NCBI GenBank assembly: GCA_024734495.1
Contig: JALMQS010000073.1
Location: forward strand, 86,630 to 150,629
Reading direction: 5' to 3'
DNA from: Forficula auricularia
Lineage: Eukaryota; Arthropoda; Insecta; Dermaptera; Forficulidae
DNA length: 64,000 bases
Shown here: piece by piece, positions 33,539-44,148 of the stretch
How the letters are laid out: each line of letters begins with the position of its first letter
How positions within the stretch are numbered: the first letter of the stretch is position 1
Notes under the pieces: model-generated
Seen by the model: only the letters and a program-made list of their open reading frames with translations
Database searches by the model: none
What the model was told of the DNA's origin: nothing
Position numbers and translations under genes: made by a program

Positions 33539-35181
33539 AATTACTTAAATTTAATTAAATACTAACGATCCTAGGATTTGTAACCTTCAATCTTCGTTAT
33601 AAAAAAAGTACATGGTGCTAGTACAGGCAGAAGCTAATCGACTGTAATGTAATACATTATATTTTATTATTATATGATAAGTTTTAAACACTTTACTAAT
33701 ACCTACTATATAAACTCACCAAACAATTCAAAAGAGAAATGTGTTTGAATTATAGAATTCTCTCTTCATCTATCGAATTAAATTATATAATAAATTTTAT
33801 GCATGGAAAATCTAGCGTGAATAAATCTCATAATTTCAATTTTTTTCGATTCATTCTTAGGTAGAATCTCACACTTTATTGTTATTTTTCAAATTAAGCT
33901 GAAGAGTATATCTATTTATGGAGATATACCTACCATATTCATATAGTATATTTTTTGACGTTTTCATGGTTATAATTAATGATTTTCATAATTCCTCGAG
34001 AGTGTACATTAATAAAAATTTACACAGGAACCTAGAAAATTATTTTCTTGTTTTGCAAATAAAGTATGAATCATTAACAGCATTTAAAATAATAATATAA
34101 TGATAGATTAATATATATCGTTAGTAAGAAATATTCTTGCTCTTAAGATTGGGGAAATTTTACAATTTTCTCATGTTTTTCCAAACATTTGCACTTTTAA
34201 TTCTGAAATTGTTTTCAAATAATAATATATAGTCGGGTAGCCACACGCATTATAGTTACCACCTATGCATCATCTTGACGACGATTTTGAAGCGAGAGGC
34301 CCAAGTTCAGGCTTTGCTCGCGACAAAATAAAAATTTGACTGGCGAAAACCTGGCTCCCTCACCAACACTATTAGCCCATGATAAAATAATCATACCATG
34401 TTCGCACTGGGTAAATAGACTATGTATCCGAAGCAAGCCAAATAAAAAAATAATAATATTATATACAGTAATACAGTTAGAGTACATTCGAGACATGCAT
34501 GTGTTAATATTGTCATTTATATCTTGAACGTTTTCTTACCAATGGGAGCCAATCTGACCAAATTCTCAACAAGAATAAACGAAGAAAATCCCATAAGTTT
34601 ATTAGAAAAATATGTATCTATACTTGAAAACTGTTGAAGTTAGCTAAAGAGTGAAAATTAAAATTTCATCAACGAATTGTCTACATCTATATATTAAATA
34701 GTTTAAAAATCCCAGGAAAAAAACGTGTGACACGAATAAAAAGAAATAGTTTTGTGCTCTCGCGCATAAATAGACATTCACGTCAATAAAATCATTGCTA
34801 TCATTTAGTTTTGTCAACTAAAGACAAGCTTATCTCGTTTTAAAAATTATATTGTTCAAATAGTATCTTCCGGAATTGCCCACACGTTTGAAAATGGTGA
34901 CTATCATTACTAAGTAAGCATGCATTTCAATCTACGTCATAACGCGGGTTTATTTTGAGACGCAAATTATTAAGAACTTTTAAGAAACCAATCTTTCTTT
35001 GTTAATTAATGAAATCTCAGATAAGCTGGATCATTTGAATCACCCAGAATAAACACTGAGGGAAATTACTCTTTATGAAATAACAAGAGCCAGTTTTAGT
35101 TGACATAACATAATAAACACCGTCATCTATATGTTTGAAAAATAAAATTTCGAACAGTTTGTATCAAAACATTTTTATTAA
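33539..35181. other. AT-rich, no recognised gene
   Basis: A GC-richer patch at 34255-34440 gives overlapping frames on both strands without a recognisable domain. The rest shows nothing. Confidence 0.4.
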
Positions 35182-35328
35182 TTAGTGGATATAGGAGCTA
35201 ATACTCTTATGACAAAGCATTGCAGTACATATGCAAAGATCCCGGGTTCGAGCCCCGGCTGATCCTTTTGTCTATAATAAAAATAATCTTTTCTTCGTTC
35301 CCTAAATTTAAAATTTGTTATTAATTGT
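35182..35328 (+). repeat. Duplicated tRNA-like unit, 5'-truncated copy
   Basis: This copy begins at TTAGTGGATATAGGAGC and runs, with only two differences, to the same point as the fuller copy at 35544-35690. It lacks the first 11 bases (GGATCAGTAGC), so the acceptor stem cannot form. It keeps the B-box GGTTCGAGCCC and the T-stem. The near identity over ~145 bp means the duplication is recent. Confidence 0.7.
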
Positions 35329-35532
35329 CTTTACACGGCCTCGTTGTGGTCGCGCCCCGGGTGAAGAGAAAATTATTTTCGATCTTTGGGGTCTGCGATC
35401 GATTGGGAGGCGCTGGAATATTTAATTGTTTAATTAATGAATCAAGGCCTAAGCTGCGAAAAATGAACGAGGAGAAGATTAAAAAAGAAATTCCATAATT
35501 CATATAGACAAAAGGTATTAGTTTGGGTTCAG

Positions 35533-35690
35533 GGATCAGTAGCTTAGTGGATATAGGAGCTAATACTCTTATGACAAAGCATTGCAGTACATATGCAAAG
35601 ATCCCGGGTTCGAGCCCCGGCTGATCCTTTTGTCTATAATAAAAATAATCTTTTCTTAGTTCCCTAAATTTAAAATTTTTATTAATATTT
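35533..35690 (+). tRNA. tRNA-like gene with an extra segment after the D-arm
   Basis: 35533-35627 can fold as a tRNA. The acceptor stem GGATCAG pairs fully with CTGATCC. The A-box region is TAGCTTAGTGG. The T-arm is CCGGG-TTCGAGC-CCCGG with a perfect B-box, and TTTT follows at 35628 as a polymerase III terminator. A five-pair hairpin TTGCA-GTACATA-TGCAA fits the anticodon arm (T33, nominal anticodon ACA) and AGATC the variable loop. But 21 bases (TAATACTCTTATGACAAAGC, A) lie between the D-arm and this arm, giving 95 nt. Such an insertion is not normal for a tRNA, so it may be a tRNA-derived SINE head or pseudogene. The duplicated tail continues to 35690. Confidence 0.4.
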
Positions 35691-36142
35691 CGAAACACGA
35701 AGATAATTCTGTCCGATCCTGAATACCTAAAGTAATTAATCAGTTAAATCACTGAGCATTTAAAGATATGAGCACATTGTTTCAAACAAGTGAAAGTGAA
35801 GTAATAAATAAATTATGAACATACCTTATGTATACATATAATGGCAAGGTTTTCTTTAGACAATGCAGGAAGAAACATTAGATGAAAAAGAGAGAAAGAA
35901 AAGTCAAAGAATAAGATAAAATTTGTTTGACATAGATTGAAATGAAGGCTGACTGAAGGTAAAACACCAATTGTTAGTCATGAGAGGCGTGATTCCATAA
36001 ATGGAGAGAACATTCAGGAGCTGGGATTGTGGACCAAATCTTGAAGGAATGAGAATTTTAAGATTCACAAGGGGAAAAATTCATTTATTGAAATTACAAA
36101 TCTAGAAATGTAAATATATGGTAAATTATCTAATAAAAACAT
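35691..36142. other. Purine-rich, no recognised gene
   Basis: 35880-36060 is A/G-rich (AAAGAGAGAAAGAAAAGTCA) without a supported open frame. Confidence 0.4.
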
Positions 36143-36352
36143 TAAGGGCCGGTTGTATGTCGCAAAGTAAATGCTTTTTACCACTAACCAAGGGTAGATG
36201 GTAAATGGAGGGACTGGGATGGCCAATCAGATGACAGGCACAGAAAGTTCTTGTCATCTGATTGGCCATCACAGCCCCATCACACCCCATTTACCATCTA
36301 CCTTTGGTTGGTGGTAAAAAGCATTTACTTTACGACATACAAATGGCCCTAA
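36143..36352. mobile_element. PIF/Harbinger-like MITE, copy 2
   Basis: A 204 bp element (36146-36349) starts GGGCCGGTTGTATGTCGC, ends in the near reverse complement, and is flanked by TAA at 36143-36145 and 36350-36352. The left half is almost base-identical to copy 1 at 308 (AAATGGAGGGACTGGGATGG, CCAATCAGATGACAGGCAC), so both come from one recently active family. The right half has a small duplication (GCCCCATCACACCCCAT). Confidence 0.85.
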
Positions 36353-36381
36353 GGGAATGTGGTTATTGCAAATCTCTAGTT

Positions 36382-36667
36382 TACCCTAGTAGGACAGTGT
36401 TTCAAACTATATAGTAACTATATAGGGGGTTTAGGTATAGATTCTCGAAATCTATATAGGCACTATATAGTTACTATATAGTTTGAAACCGAGGGTGGAC
36501 CGCGATTGGAATTAGGTGTACACCGTCTTTGAAATTATTTTGGAATTCATTAGATAATCTATTGTCATCTATTGTCTTCTACTTGGAAATGAAAGTGGAA
36601 GTACATAGGTGTACACGATTTTAGGTCGCGGTTCACCCCTCGTTTGAAACATTGTGCTACTAGGGTA
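36382..36667. mobile_element. Palindromic element interrupted by a hAT MITE
   Basis: Inverted arms TACCCTAGTAGGACAGTG... and ...CTACTAGGGTA bracket an inner perfect hairpin with 26 bp arms starting GTTTCAAACTATATAG (about 36397-36422 and 36465-36490). The right arm is split by the CGAGGGG hAT MITE (36490-36642), whose duplicated target TTTGAAAC comes from this arm. The CAGTGTTTCAAAC ends suggest that this host is itself hAT-like. Confidence 0.65.
36482..36650. mobile_element. hAT MITE, CGAGGGGTGAACCGCG family, copy 1
   Basis: A 153 bp element (36490-36642) with ends CGAGGGTGGACCGCGA and TCGCGGTTCACCCCTCG, flanked by a perfect 8 bp duplication TTTGAAAC (36482-36489, 36643-36650). Subterminal GGTGTACACC and internal GGAA/TTCC-rich sequence are shared with copies 2 and 3. 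Confidence 0.85.
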
Positions 36668-37124
36668 GCTATTGACAGTTCAACAATTTAGATAGTAATG
36701 ATTACGAAAAATAGGCAACTTTTTATTTTTTATAAAGAAAGATATATAAATGGCTAGCTTATGTACAGGGGCACTTGATTATTCTGTATGTGTGGGTTGT
36801 AAGTATAAACGTTTAAACAATCATTTTTAGCCAATCCAAGAGCTCATTTAAAAATCAAAAATTATATTTCAAATATATCTACATATTAAGTCAAATTATA
36901 TTTATATTAATTCAATACATAGTGTAGATATGTTTTATTGATTTCTGATTAAGAATTGTCGACCGAAAATCAAATCAAACGTTATTTATATTACAACAAT
37001 TTTTAATAAAGGAAAACTTTTAGAATTAATTGTGTTTTGCCGAGACTAGCAGAGTTCTTGATTCATAAAGAGAAGTCAATCAGGTTGTCCTCTGCTTGAC
37101 TCTGAATCGTTTGTTATGTGGTTA

Positions 37125-37314
37125 GCTTGATACAGTGATAGGGTGAACCCCGACCTAATATCGTGTACACCTACTTCCACTTCCACTTTCATTTCCAAGT
37201 AGAAGACAATAGATGAAGGGGCATTATCTAATGAATTCCAAAATAATTCCACATAATTCCAAAGAAGGTATAGGTACACCTAATTCCAATCGCGGTTCAC
37301 CCCTCGGCTTGATA
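37125..37314. mobile_element. hAT MITE, CGAGGGGTGAACCGCG family, copy 2 (inverted)
   Basis: A 174 bp element (37133-37306) lies in the opposite orientation to copy 1: left GGGTGAACCCCGACCTAA, right CAATCGCGGTTCACCCCTCG. It is flanked by the perfect 8 bp duplication GCTTGATA (37125-37132, 37307-37314). The block GTAGAAGACAATAGATGA is shared with copy 1 in reverse complement. Its left terminus (CAGTGATAGGG) is altered. Confidence 0.8.
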
Positions 37315-38890
37315 TAACAATAAAACGAATTTATTTATATCCAATCGGGTAAATGAACCCATGAGAAATAATAGATAAAACATTTCTAAATAAAAGACTG
37401 ACTGATAATGAAGATCAAACCTTTGAAACTATAGTATCTAACAAGTAAATTATATATAAACATAAATATTATTATGTATTTGTTTATTTGCATCAAGCAG
37501 AGGACAACCTAATTGATTCCTCTTAATGAAAATCCAGAAGTCTAATGATGTAAATTATAATAACTATGAATTAAGCGTGTTGGTTCAATTTTTTTCCCGA
37601 TCTATAGCAAAAAGTTATTTTATGAACTTTTCAAAAAGTAAACCGAGAATTGATGCTTGCTGAAATACGATTGGAAAATGAAGAACTAACAAAACCTTTT
37701 TTTGAAAAATTAATTTAAAATTATGTCAAATTTACTTCAGTATATTTTTCCATATTGATATTTAGAATTTTCGATTTTTATTAGAAGCAATTATATATTG
37801 ATGAACTTGTGAAGAGTTGAGTATAATGAATTTTTTATGTACATACTAAATCAATTTTAATTACAAAATGATGATGTTTTTAAAAATAGATAAGTATAGA
37901 TAATAATCAAAAAGTAGTATTTTACCTCCATTAAAACAGTAGGAAAGGTTTACCCCCACTTTTTGGCCTGTTCATATCCAGATTTAATCAATTATTATAT
38001 CGAAATAAAAAATACTTATTCTGATTAGATATTTATTTTTTATAAATATTTATCGATTAATTTCAAATTGTTTATTAAAAAGAAAAAAATAATTTGATCA
38101 ATAAGTTTCTGTTGGATAGGAACTATTTCTTGAGCCATATGTGGATAGAATACACCGTTATTTTTAAACGAAACAGCTTGTTTGTTAATCTAGGTTTCTT
38201 GGCGAAATCATCATTTGCTGTACATTTTGGGCCTGGGCCAGAGGTACTTAGTTAAAAAATAGCGCGAGGCCCAAATTTTCAGACCGTGGCCTCTAATCAG
38301 CAACAAGTTGGGGGAGGAATGAATTAGCTTAATACAGACACCTTGAAAGACAAGATCTAATTTAAAATAACTCATTTTTAATAAATTAAAGTATATTAAA
38401 ATAAAAATCATTCAAAACTATCTAAAAACTATTTAGCAAAGTTTTTGTGAGAAACTTAAAATTAAAATTAATTACAATGAAATCAGCAAAAAGAGGATAT
38501 TTTACAGAACTTACATTTTACAAAAGAGATTAAAACGTGCCCCACTTTACTAGCAGTGTCCATAAACTACAGAAAAAATTCAGATAATTGATATTATATA
38601 GCCACTTCACATGGAGTATGGTGTATACGGCCGTATACCCTCCACTACAGCCCTGGCCCTATTTCTTCCATTTATGTTATTTCATGGAATCGTATTTTTA
38701 CACTTCATGGTTATAAAGGTATAATAATTTCCCCAATTATTTTTCGGAAAAATGTCACAATCGTGTTTTTGCAAATTCCGATTGAATTGCCTATATTATC
38801 CCAATGTTTACACTTTTTTACAAGATTAGATCTTGATAAAAATTATTTCATATAATTTCGGGTACCTATATAAATTAATTAAACTAATTA
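37315..38890. other. AT-rich, no recognised gene
   Basis: 37487-37522 is a copy of the CATCAAGCAGAG dispersed word. A 16 bp perfect palindrome GTATACGGCCGTATAC at 38623-38638 sits between ATGGAGTATGG and CCTCCACTA, possibly two fused inverted ends. Nothing else is supported. Confidence 0.4.
37487..37522 (+). repeat. Dispersed TTTGCATCAAGCAGAG repeat, copy 3
   Basis: Reads TTTGCATCAAGCAGAGGACA then ACCTAATTGATTCC; the best-preserved member of the four. Confidence 0.5.
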
Positions 38891-39286
38891 AAATAAAAAA
38901 ATAATTTTTAAGAAAAAAATAAAACCTACTTCAAAAAAATTAAATGCTACAAATAAAATACACTAAAAGGTATAAAATAATTATTATCTTATTTAGTTAA
39001 AACTAAACGACGAAATATTAACATGAAATTACTTTTTGAAGTCGGTGCCAAACATATACCTTGTATGAATCGCACTCGGCGGATCTTACTTAGTACGGTT
39101 GGCGGGTACGCTCGCTTATAGGTATAGTTTGTTTGGCACCGACTTCAAAAAGTAATTTCATGTTAAAATTTCGTCGTTTAGTTGTAACTAAATAAGAATA
39201 ATTATTTTATACCTTTTAGTGTATTTTATTTGTAGCATTTAATTTTTTGAAGTCGAGTTTTTTTTCTTAAAAATTATTTTTATTTT
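38891..39286. repeat. Long palindrome, ~160 bp arms
   Basis: The left arm (38891-39054) and right arm (39126-39286) are near-perfect reverse complements, including ACTAAACGACGAAAT, AACATGAAATTACTTTTTGA and AGTCGGTGCCAAAC. The ~71 bp centre is GC-richer (CACTCGGCGG, TTGGCGGGTACGCTCGC). The arm edges carry TTTTTTGAAGTCG, a word that also ends the adjacent repeat at 39596. No target duplication is evident. Confidence 0.75.
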
Positions 39287-39616
39287 CCTCTTTTTAGTGA
39301 TGTTATTAATAGTGATCATATCATCAGAACTTGACAAAATTAATATGGCACCATCCCTAAGATGCCCCCTTTCCAATAAAAAAAGAATCATCGAAATCGG
39401 TTCATAAACAAAGAAGTTAGGCCTGAACAAACCTAACAAAAAAGGTCTAATACCTATGAAAAAAATGGGACCAATCGGAAGCTAGACTGGACCCAATGCA
39501 AACATTTTTTTCAAAATCGGTTCACAATTGGCGGAGATATGAGGTAACATAGACACAAAAAAAAAAATTCAGTCGAATAGAGAACCTCCTCCTTTTTTGA
39601 AGTCGGTTAAAAATGC
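39287..39616 (+). repeat. Retroelement-tail-like repeat ending TTTTTTGAAGTCGGTTAAAA
   Basis: The sequence runs through CGAAATCGGTTCATAAAC, AAAATCGGTTCACAATTGG and GAATAGAGAACCTCCTCC to TTTTTTGAAGTCGGTTAAAA. From general knowledge, GAACCTCCTCCTTTTTTGAA with GTCGGTTAA closes very common insect interspersed repeats. No protein remains. Confidence 0.5.
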
Positions 39617-40683
39617 TTCAATTTTAAGGGAAAAAAATTAAAAAAACCTTCATCAATTGTGATTAGAATGATTCTAGAAATATTTATTTTGCAATGAAGA
39701 TGAAGCCAAGTCACAACTAGTTCTAAATAAATAATAATTTAGCATAAGACACAATTTTAATAAGTAGTAAATATTTTATTAATTAAACTAAAATTTCGAA
39801 GTCTTTACCTTTATGATCAATCTAATAGAAAATAATATTTTACATGCATTTTCAACATCGTTTTTTTTTCTTAATTACATCTTTATTGTCTTCAGGGGGT
39901 AGCGTTTTAATGGGGTTAGCATAAGGTTTATATTTCAACTGGCCTCAGTTAATAAAAAAATTTACATAAATGTATACATATTATACTGAAATTTTTTTTA
40001 TAATCAATAATATTTTATAAAAAACAATCTCTAATAGTTACTTTATACCTTTCTTAAAAAGTAAATATTTTTTCAAATTTCTTAAAATTTCCATTGATAA
40101 AGAAAGAATTTCTCCCGAAAAGTTTGGATTTCAAATATAATGTTTTCAGATTGTTTTTTATAAAAGATTCGTATTTATTTATATATTATACCTACAGTGA
40201 AAAACCGGATCCTTAAATTTTAAAATATTATCAATTAAAACAACAAGAAATTTGTTAATTATTCATATTTATCATGTTTATTTTATAAATTTTATTTTGA
40301 AGCCCCAGTCGCGCTTTATAATCCCACAAATTTGCCCCGAATGAGGCTCTCCTCTTCGCCTCTTTTTCTTAACAAACTTAATCGACGAAGGTTTTTTATC
40401 GACAGTATTAACAGCAGATTTTTTTTTAATTTTATAAGATATAATTCAAAAAGTGTATCTTCTACTGATGTAAATAAATTATACAGTAGTATTTTTGAAA
40501 GGCGGGATTTCCTTTTAATCCTCAATAGCAGGGGGTTAAAATAAATTGTTCCACATACCTATATCGTCCTAGCAAAAGTTGTTAAAACCCAGATATTTAT
40601 ATGTGCACCATATAGTCCTGTATAAGCGTAAATTTTTCTAGGTTGATATTTTGTGAAAATAATTCATTTTAACCCCTGCTATT
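39617..40683. other. AT-rich; small foldback at 40525-40687
   Basis: CAATAGCAGGGGGTTAAAAT at 40525 pairs with ATTTTAACCCCTGCTATTG at about 40666-40684, giving arms of ~25-30 bp about 120 bp apart. The rest shows no recognised feature. Confidence 0.45.
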
Positions 40684-40966
40684 GGGCGACTGTGGGTCAG
40701 TGGCTAGAGTGTCGGGTCGCTGACTCGAAGTATGCTGGTTCGAGACCGAGCCTCGGCAGATATTTGAAGTCCCCTCCTCTTGGAAAGCAATGGCAACCTA
40801 CCAAGAGTATAATTGCCTAGTAAACCTCTCCAAACTAGCCGTTCGGAACCGGCGTTAAAAAGTAGGTCCCGTATATCTGTGTAAAACAACTAACACACTC
40901 AGCACAGGTGTAACATATGTGGAGAGACGCCTTCGCCCGTTTCGGGTATGGCACACTAAGAAGAAG
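40684..40966 (+). mobile_element. tRNA-derived SINE
   Basis: The head resembles a tRNA: A-box-like GTGGGTCAGTGGCTAGAG (about 40692-40709) and a perfect B-box GGTTCGAGACC (40737-40747). The body contains GGAAAGCAATGGCAACCTAC, a block found in many SINEs, then CGGAACCGGCGTT, and the tail is AAG repeats (40958-40966). It is non-coding; a short minus-strand ORF across it is a shadow. Mobility would depend on a LINE partner that is not identifiable here. Target duplications were not found. Confidence 0.75.
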
Positions 40967-42310
40967 ATTGTGGATTGAAAGGAAATCCCTACTTTAAAAA
41001 TACTCTTTTATGTACATCAGTCAGAAGATACACTTTTCGATTTATTTCTTTAAATTAAAAAAAAATCTGCCATTAATACTGACGACAAAAAACCTTTTTA
41101 ATTTTACATAATTTTTAATTAAAAAAAAAAAAAAAAATAATAATAAAATGAGTAATTTATCGAATCTAGAAAGAAAAACACGGAATCATATTAGTTAGCT
41201 AACGTATTTGAGTTCTTGTTCAACCTTTGTCCTCGGAGTGGTAGAAATAAATAAATAAAATAAATTTACTGAATTAGATCAAACGAGACAAGTCATATTA
41301 TCAGCAGTATAATATTATACTATTTATTTGTAATAACCTTAATTTATTCATCTACGAATGGTTGTATTTATAAGAAATTAGGAAATAGAAATCGATCTCT
41401 TCTATAAATCTTTTAAGGCATTAAAAGAGCAAGACGCGTGGAATTAAAATCGATAGGCTAGATCGGATCGCAGCTTTTCTTCTTGGCCGTTGACATTTCG
41501 AATGCTATTTCTGTTAAAAGCACTGACCAACAGGCACAGGTCGTAGACATTCACAGTGCTATAAAAGAACCCTTCCGCAGACATTAAATAATTACTTCAC
41601 TTTTAAAACATTCGTGGAGGAGGAGGAGATATTTAATCAATTGACATTAGATTAAATTCCAAGAAAGAATTTAAGTCTTATAAGAGAACAAAGGTGGTAG
41701 GAAGGGGCTTACTAATTAATTTAATTTAAATAATCCTCATAGGGGAGCAGAACCTTGTATTAAACCTAAGGCTGAAATTGCAGTAATAAATAATAAATAA
41801 TAATAATAATAATAACATGTTTTTTTCATTACACAACAAATAGAAATAATTGTTTTTATATGACTAATGAAAATCTTTTGTTTTCATGCGAAAATTCGAA
41901 GCTAACATTTTTACAGATCTTTCCGTTTTAAGGAGGTTCTTTCGCGACAATCCACATAAAAAGTTTTAGCCTCGTAACCACTCTATAAATATGAACGGAA
42001 CTAAAATTTTAGGTTATGTTTTTTTAACGTGACTGTACACACTTCGAAATCTCTATATGGATACACACATACTTTCCGGATCGTTTTTAAGCCATTGTGC
42101 TTATATCCCCCCAATAAAAATAATCGCCCAAATATGTATTTTTTTTATCAAAACTACGTGGTAAATAATTTCCATTTTTTTTTAAGTTACTCCTAATATA
42201 TTATTCTTACAAATATTAGTTTTTCATCAAGATGGTGAAAGTCCTTAAATGAAAAAAATAAAATATTGATCATATCCCCACCCTTTCCCTATCTACCCTA
42301 TGTAAAAAAT
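40967..42310. other. No recognised gene; microsatellites and one TATA-like site
   Basis: An A17-type run is at 41121-41137 and AAT repeats are at about 41785-41815. TGCTATAAAAGAACCC at 41558-41573, inside a mildly GC-richer patch (41400-41600), could be a TATA box, but no gene follows. Confidence 0.35.
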
Positions 42311-42678
42311 GTCATTTTTAATAAATTCAGTTGGTTAATGTCCATTCTTTATTTAAATAAAATTAATAAATTAATAGGTGTTTTGGACAAATTTTATATT
42401 TTATTAATTTTTGCACAACGTTTCGTCCGTTTCCGGACTTTATCAAGTGCTCAATCAATTAACAAATTAAACGTACATAAAATAGTGAGAACATCGAGAA
42501 AACAATTTAAAAAATTAAAAATTTTTTTTTCTTAAATTTTTTTAAATTAGTTTTAATTTGTTAATTGATTGAGCACTTGATAAAGTCGGAAACGGACGAA
42601 ACGTTGTGCAAAAATTAATAAAATATAAAATTTGTCCAAAACACCTATTAATTTATTAATTTTATTGTCATTTTTAAT
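42311..42678 (+). mobile_element. Foldback insertion with hammerhead-like core and 12 bp target duplication
   Basis: GTCATTTTTAAT flanks the unit at 42311-42322 and 42667-42678. Inside, ~110 bp arms (about 42357-42470 and 42549-42665) are reverse complements around a T/A-rich centre. The right arm reads CACTTGATAAAGTCGGAAAC, GGACGAAACGTTGTGC. This is a hammerhead-like order (TGAT-A-A, stem II GTC(C)G/CGGAC, GAAAC) with core changes. A plain 42266-42535 ORF is an accident of the arm. A 12 bp duplication suggests target-primed retrotransposition, and Penelope-like elements carry hammerheads, but no reverse transcriptase is present. Confidence 0.55.
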
Positions 42679-42992
42679 TGCAACAATTTCATGTTTGGTG
42701 TGGTAAATCGTCTTCAAATTTTAATAGTGTGTGTATTATGCTTTTAATAACTTATATTCCAAGTTTCAAAGACTTCTTGAATTGTTGCATTTGTGAAAGA
42801 ATTACCTTAAGATTCCTGAAAGTACATAAAGTGCATTTTAGACAATATCAGTGTGTTTGTGTGTGAATGAATGTAATGTATCAATTATTCCGACTAGACC
42901 TACCACTGTACCAATATAACTACCTGATTAAGGTATATAAAATCTTTAATTCGATTTTCCTTCAGACCACTGAGAAATTATTTAATTTTATT

Positions 42993-43208
42993 TAGTCAGA
43001 ACTTTTAGTGGTAAGTTTCTCTGGTGGGGATAATCAATTATACTTGGTAATGTCAATTTTTTTTATTATTCTTTATTGTCACATCGTTGTCGAAACGTCT
43101 CTCAATGATAATAAAGAATATTATTAAAAAAAATTGATATTATCAAGTATAATTTATTACCCCCGCCTATATCATAAAGAAATTTACCACTCAAAATTCT
43201 GACTATAT
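42993..43208. repeat. Palindromic element, ~80-100 bp arms
   Basis: TAGTCAGAACTTTTAGTGGT pairs with ACCACTCAAAATTCTGACTA, and the inner GATAATCAATTATACTTGG and AATAAAGAATATTATT blocks pair too. The loop holds GTTGTCGAAACGTCTCTC. A few indels separate the arms. Similar in design to the palindromes at 42.3 kb and 51.3 kb. Confidence 0.65.
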
Positions 43209-43673
43209 AAAAATAAAATCTTTAATTTAGACATTTTGAAATTATGACTAAAATGAGAAAAAAATACGATTTTTAGTATTTATTTGAATATGTACTTTAT
43301 TCTAGTACTTTTTTTTAGAATTTTTAACATTTCTCAAAAATTATTTCGATAAAAAACACTTGTTTGGCTGAAGTATTATAATAAATGCCCTTTTTCCTTC
43401 AAGTAATTAATTACTTATCACAGATAAGATTCTTTATCAAAATCTTTTCGGTTTTTTTTTTTTTAATTTTTCAAAAACAGTTTCAACGATTTTGATAAAA
43501 AATTATATGAACAGACTATGAAGTCTATAAACAAAAAACAATTTCTCAAGGTTAATTATTCTTAAGAAGCTTATTATAATTTGTATTAGATAAAAAATTT
43601 AAGGCAAGAAAAAAACATTCAAAATGCATTCTTTAATCGAGATTCATCCCTTATTGCCCACGTAAAAGGGGAA

Positions 43674-43787
43674 GTTGGCCCTATCCAAATACCAGTTCCC
43701 GATATTTCACAAAAGTTAAGCAGCTTATGGCGTGATTGGAGATTAAGTGATCGTCCATAGACAGACCCTGATTGCTGATGGCATTTT
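43674..43787 (+). pseudogene. 5S rRNA-like sequence (pseudogene or 5S-derived SINE)
   Basis: The order of words follows eukaryotic 5S rRNA: GTTGGCCC, AATACCAGTTCCCGAT, AAAAGTTAAGCAGC, GGCGTGATTGGAGATTAAGT, GATCGTCC, then GATTGCTGATGGCA and TTTTT. The internal promoter block (AGTTAAGCAGC; GGATGGG-like replaced by AGATTAAG) is partly preserved. Deletions at both ends and many substitutions exclude a working 5S gene. 5S-derived SINE3-type retroposons are known in animals, and the T5 would serve as a polymerase III stop. No LINE-like tail was identified. Confidence 0.6.
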
Positions 43788-44148
43788 TACATCCTTGCAA
43801 ATCTCAGTCGTGTTGTTTTCATTTCATTGTAACTGATTGAGGAGTTTTAATAATTAATTTCTAAAAAATGACTAGAATGCTTGAAAAAAATAGCGTTAAT
43901 TCTTATTCTTTAGTAGTCCTCATTCTTGGATCGTTTCCGTCGAAATTAAGCCCTAACGTATAGGTATGTTTTTGACACCTTACAATACCTAATCTAAAAA
44001 ACGTTTAAATCTCAATCTAACCACAAAAAACGTCACGAAAACAAATTCCAATTATTCAGAAATGAAATTTTTTTAATAGTTATTTTCGTTGTTTAGATTC
44101 ACTGATTGAAAAACTTTGATTCTGACTTCATAGTTAGCAAAGGTGTTT

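Noticed and set aside
35321..35698. 125-codon minus-strand ORF with DQPGLEPGIF
   Set aside because: It is the antisense of the tRNA-like B-box region and its duplicated tail.
41558..41573. TATA-box-like TATAAAAG
   Set aside because: No coding exon or transcript evidence follows; such words are frequent in AT-rich DNA.
42266..42535. 89-codon plus-strand ORF
   Set aside because: It covers one arm of a palindrome and has no domain.
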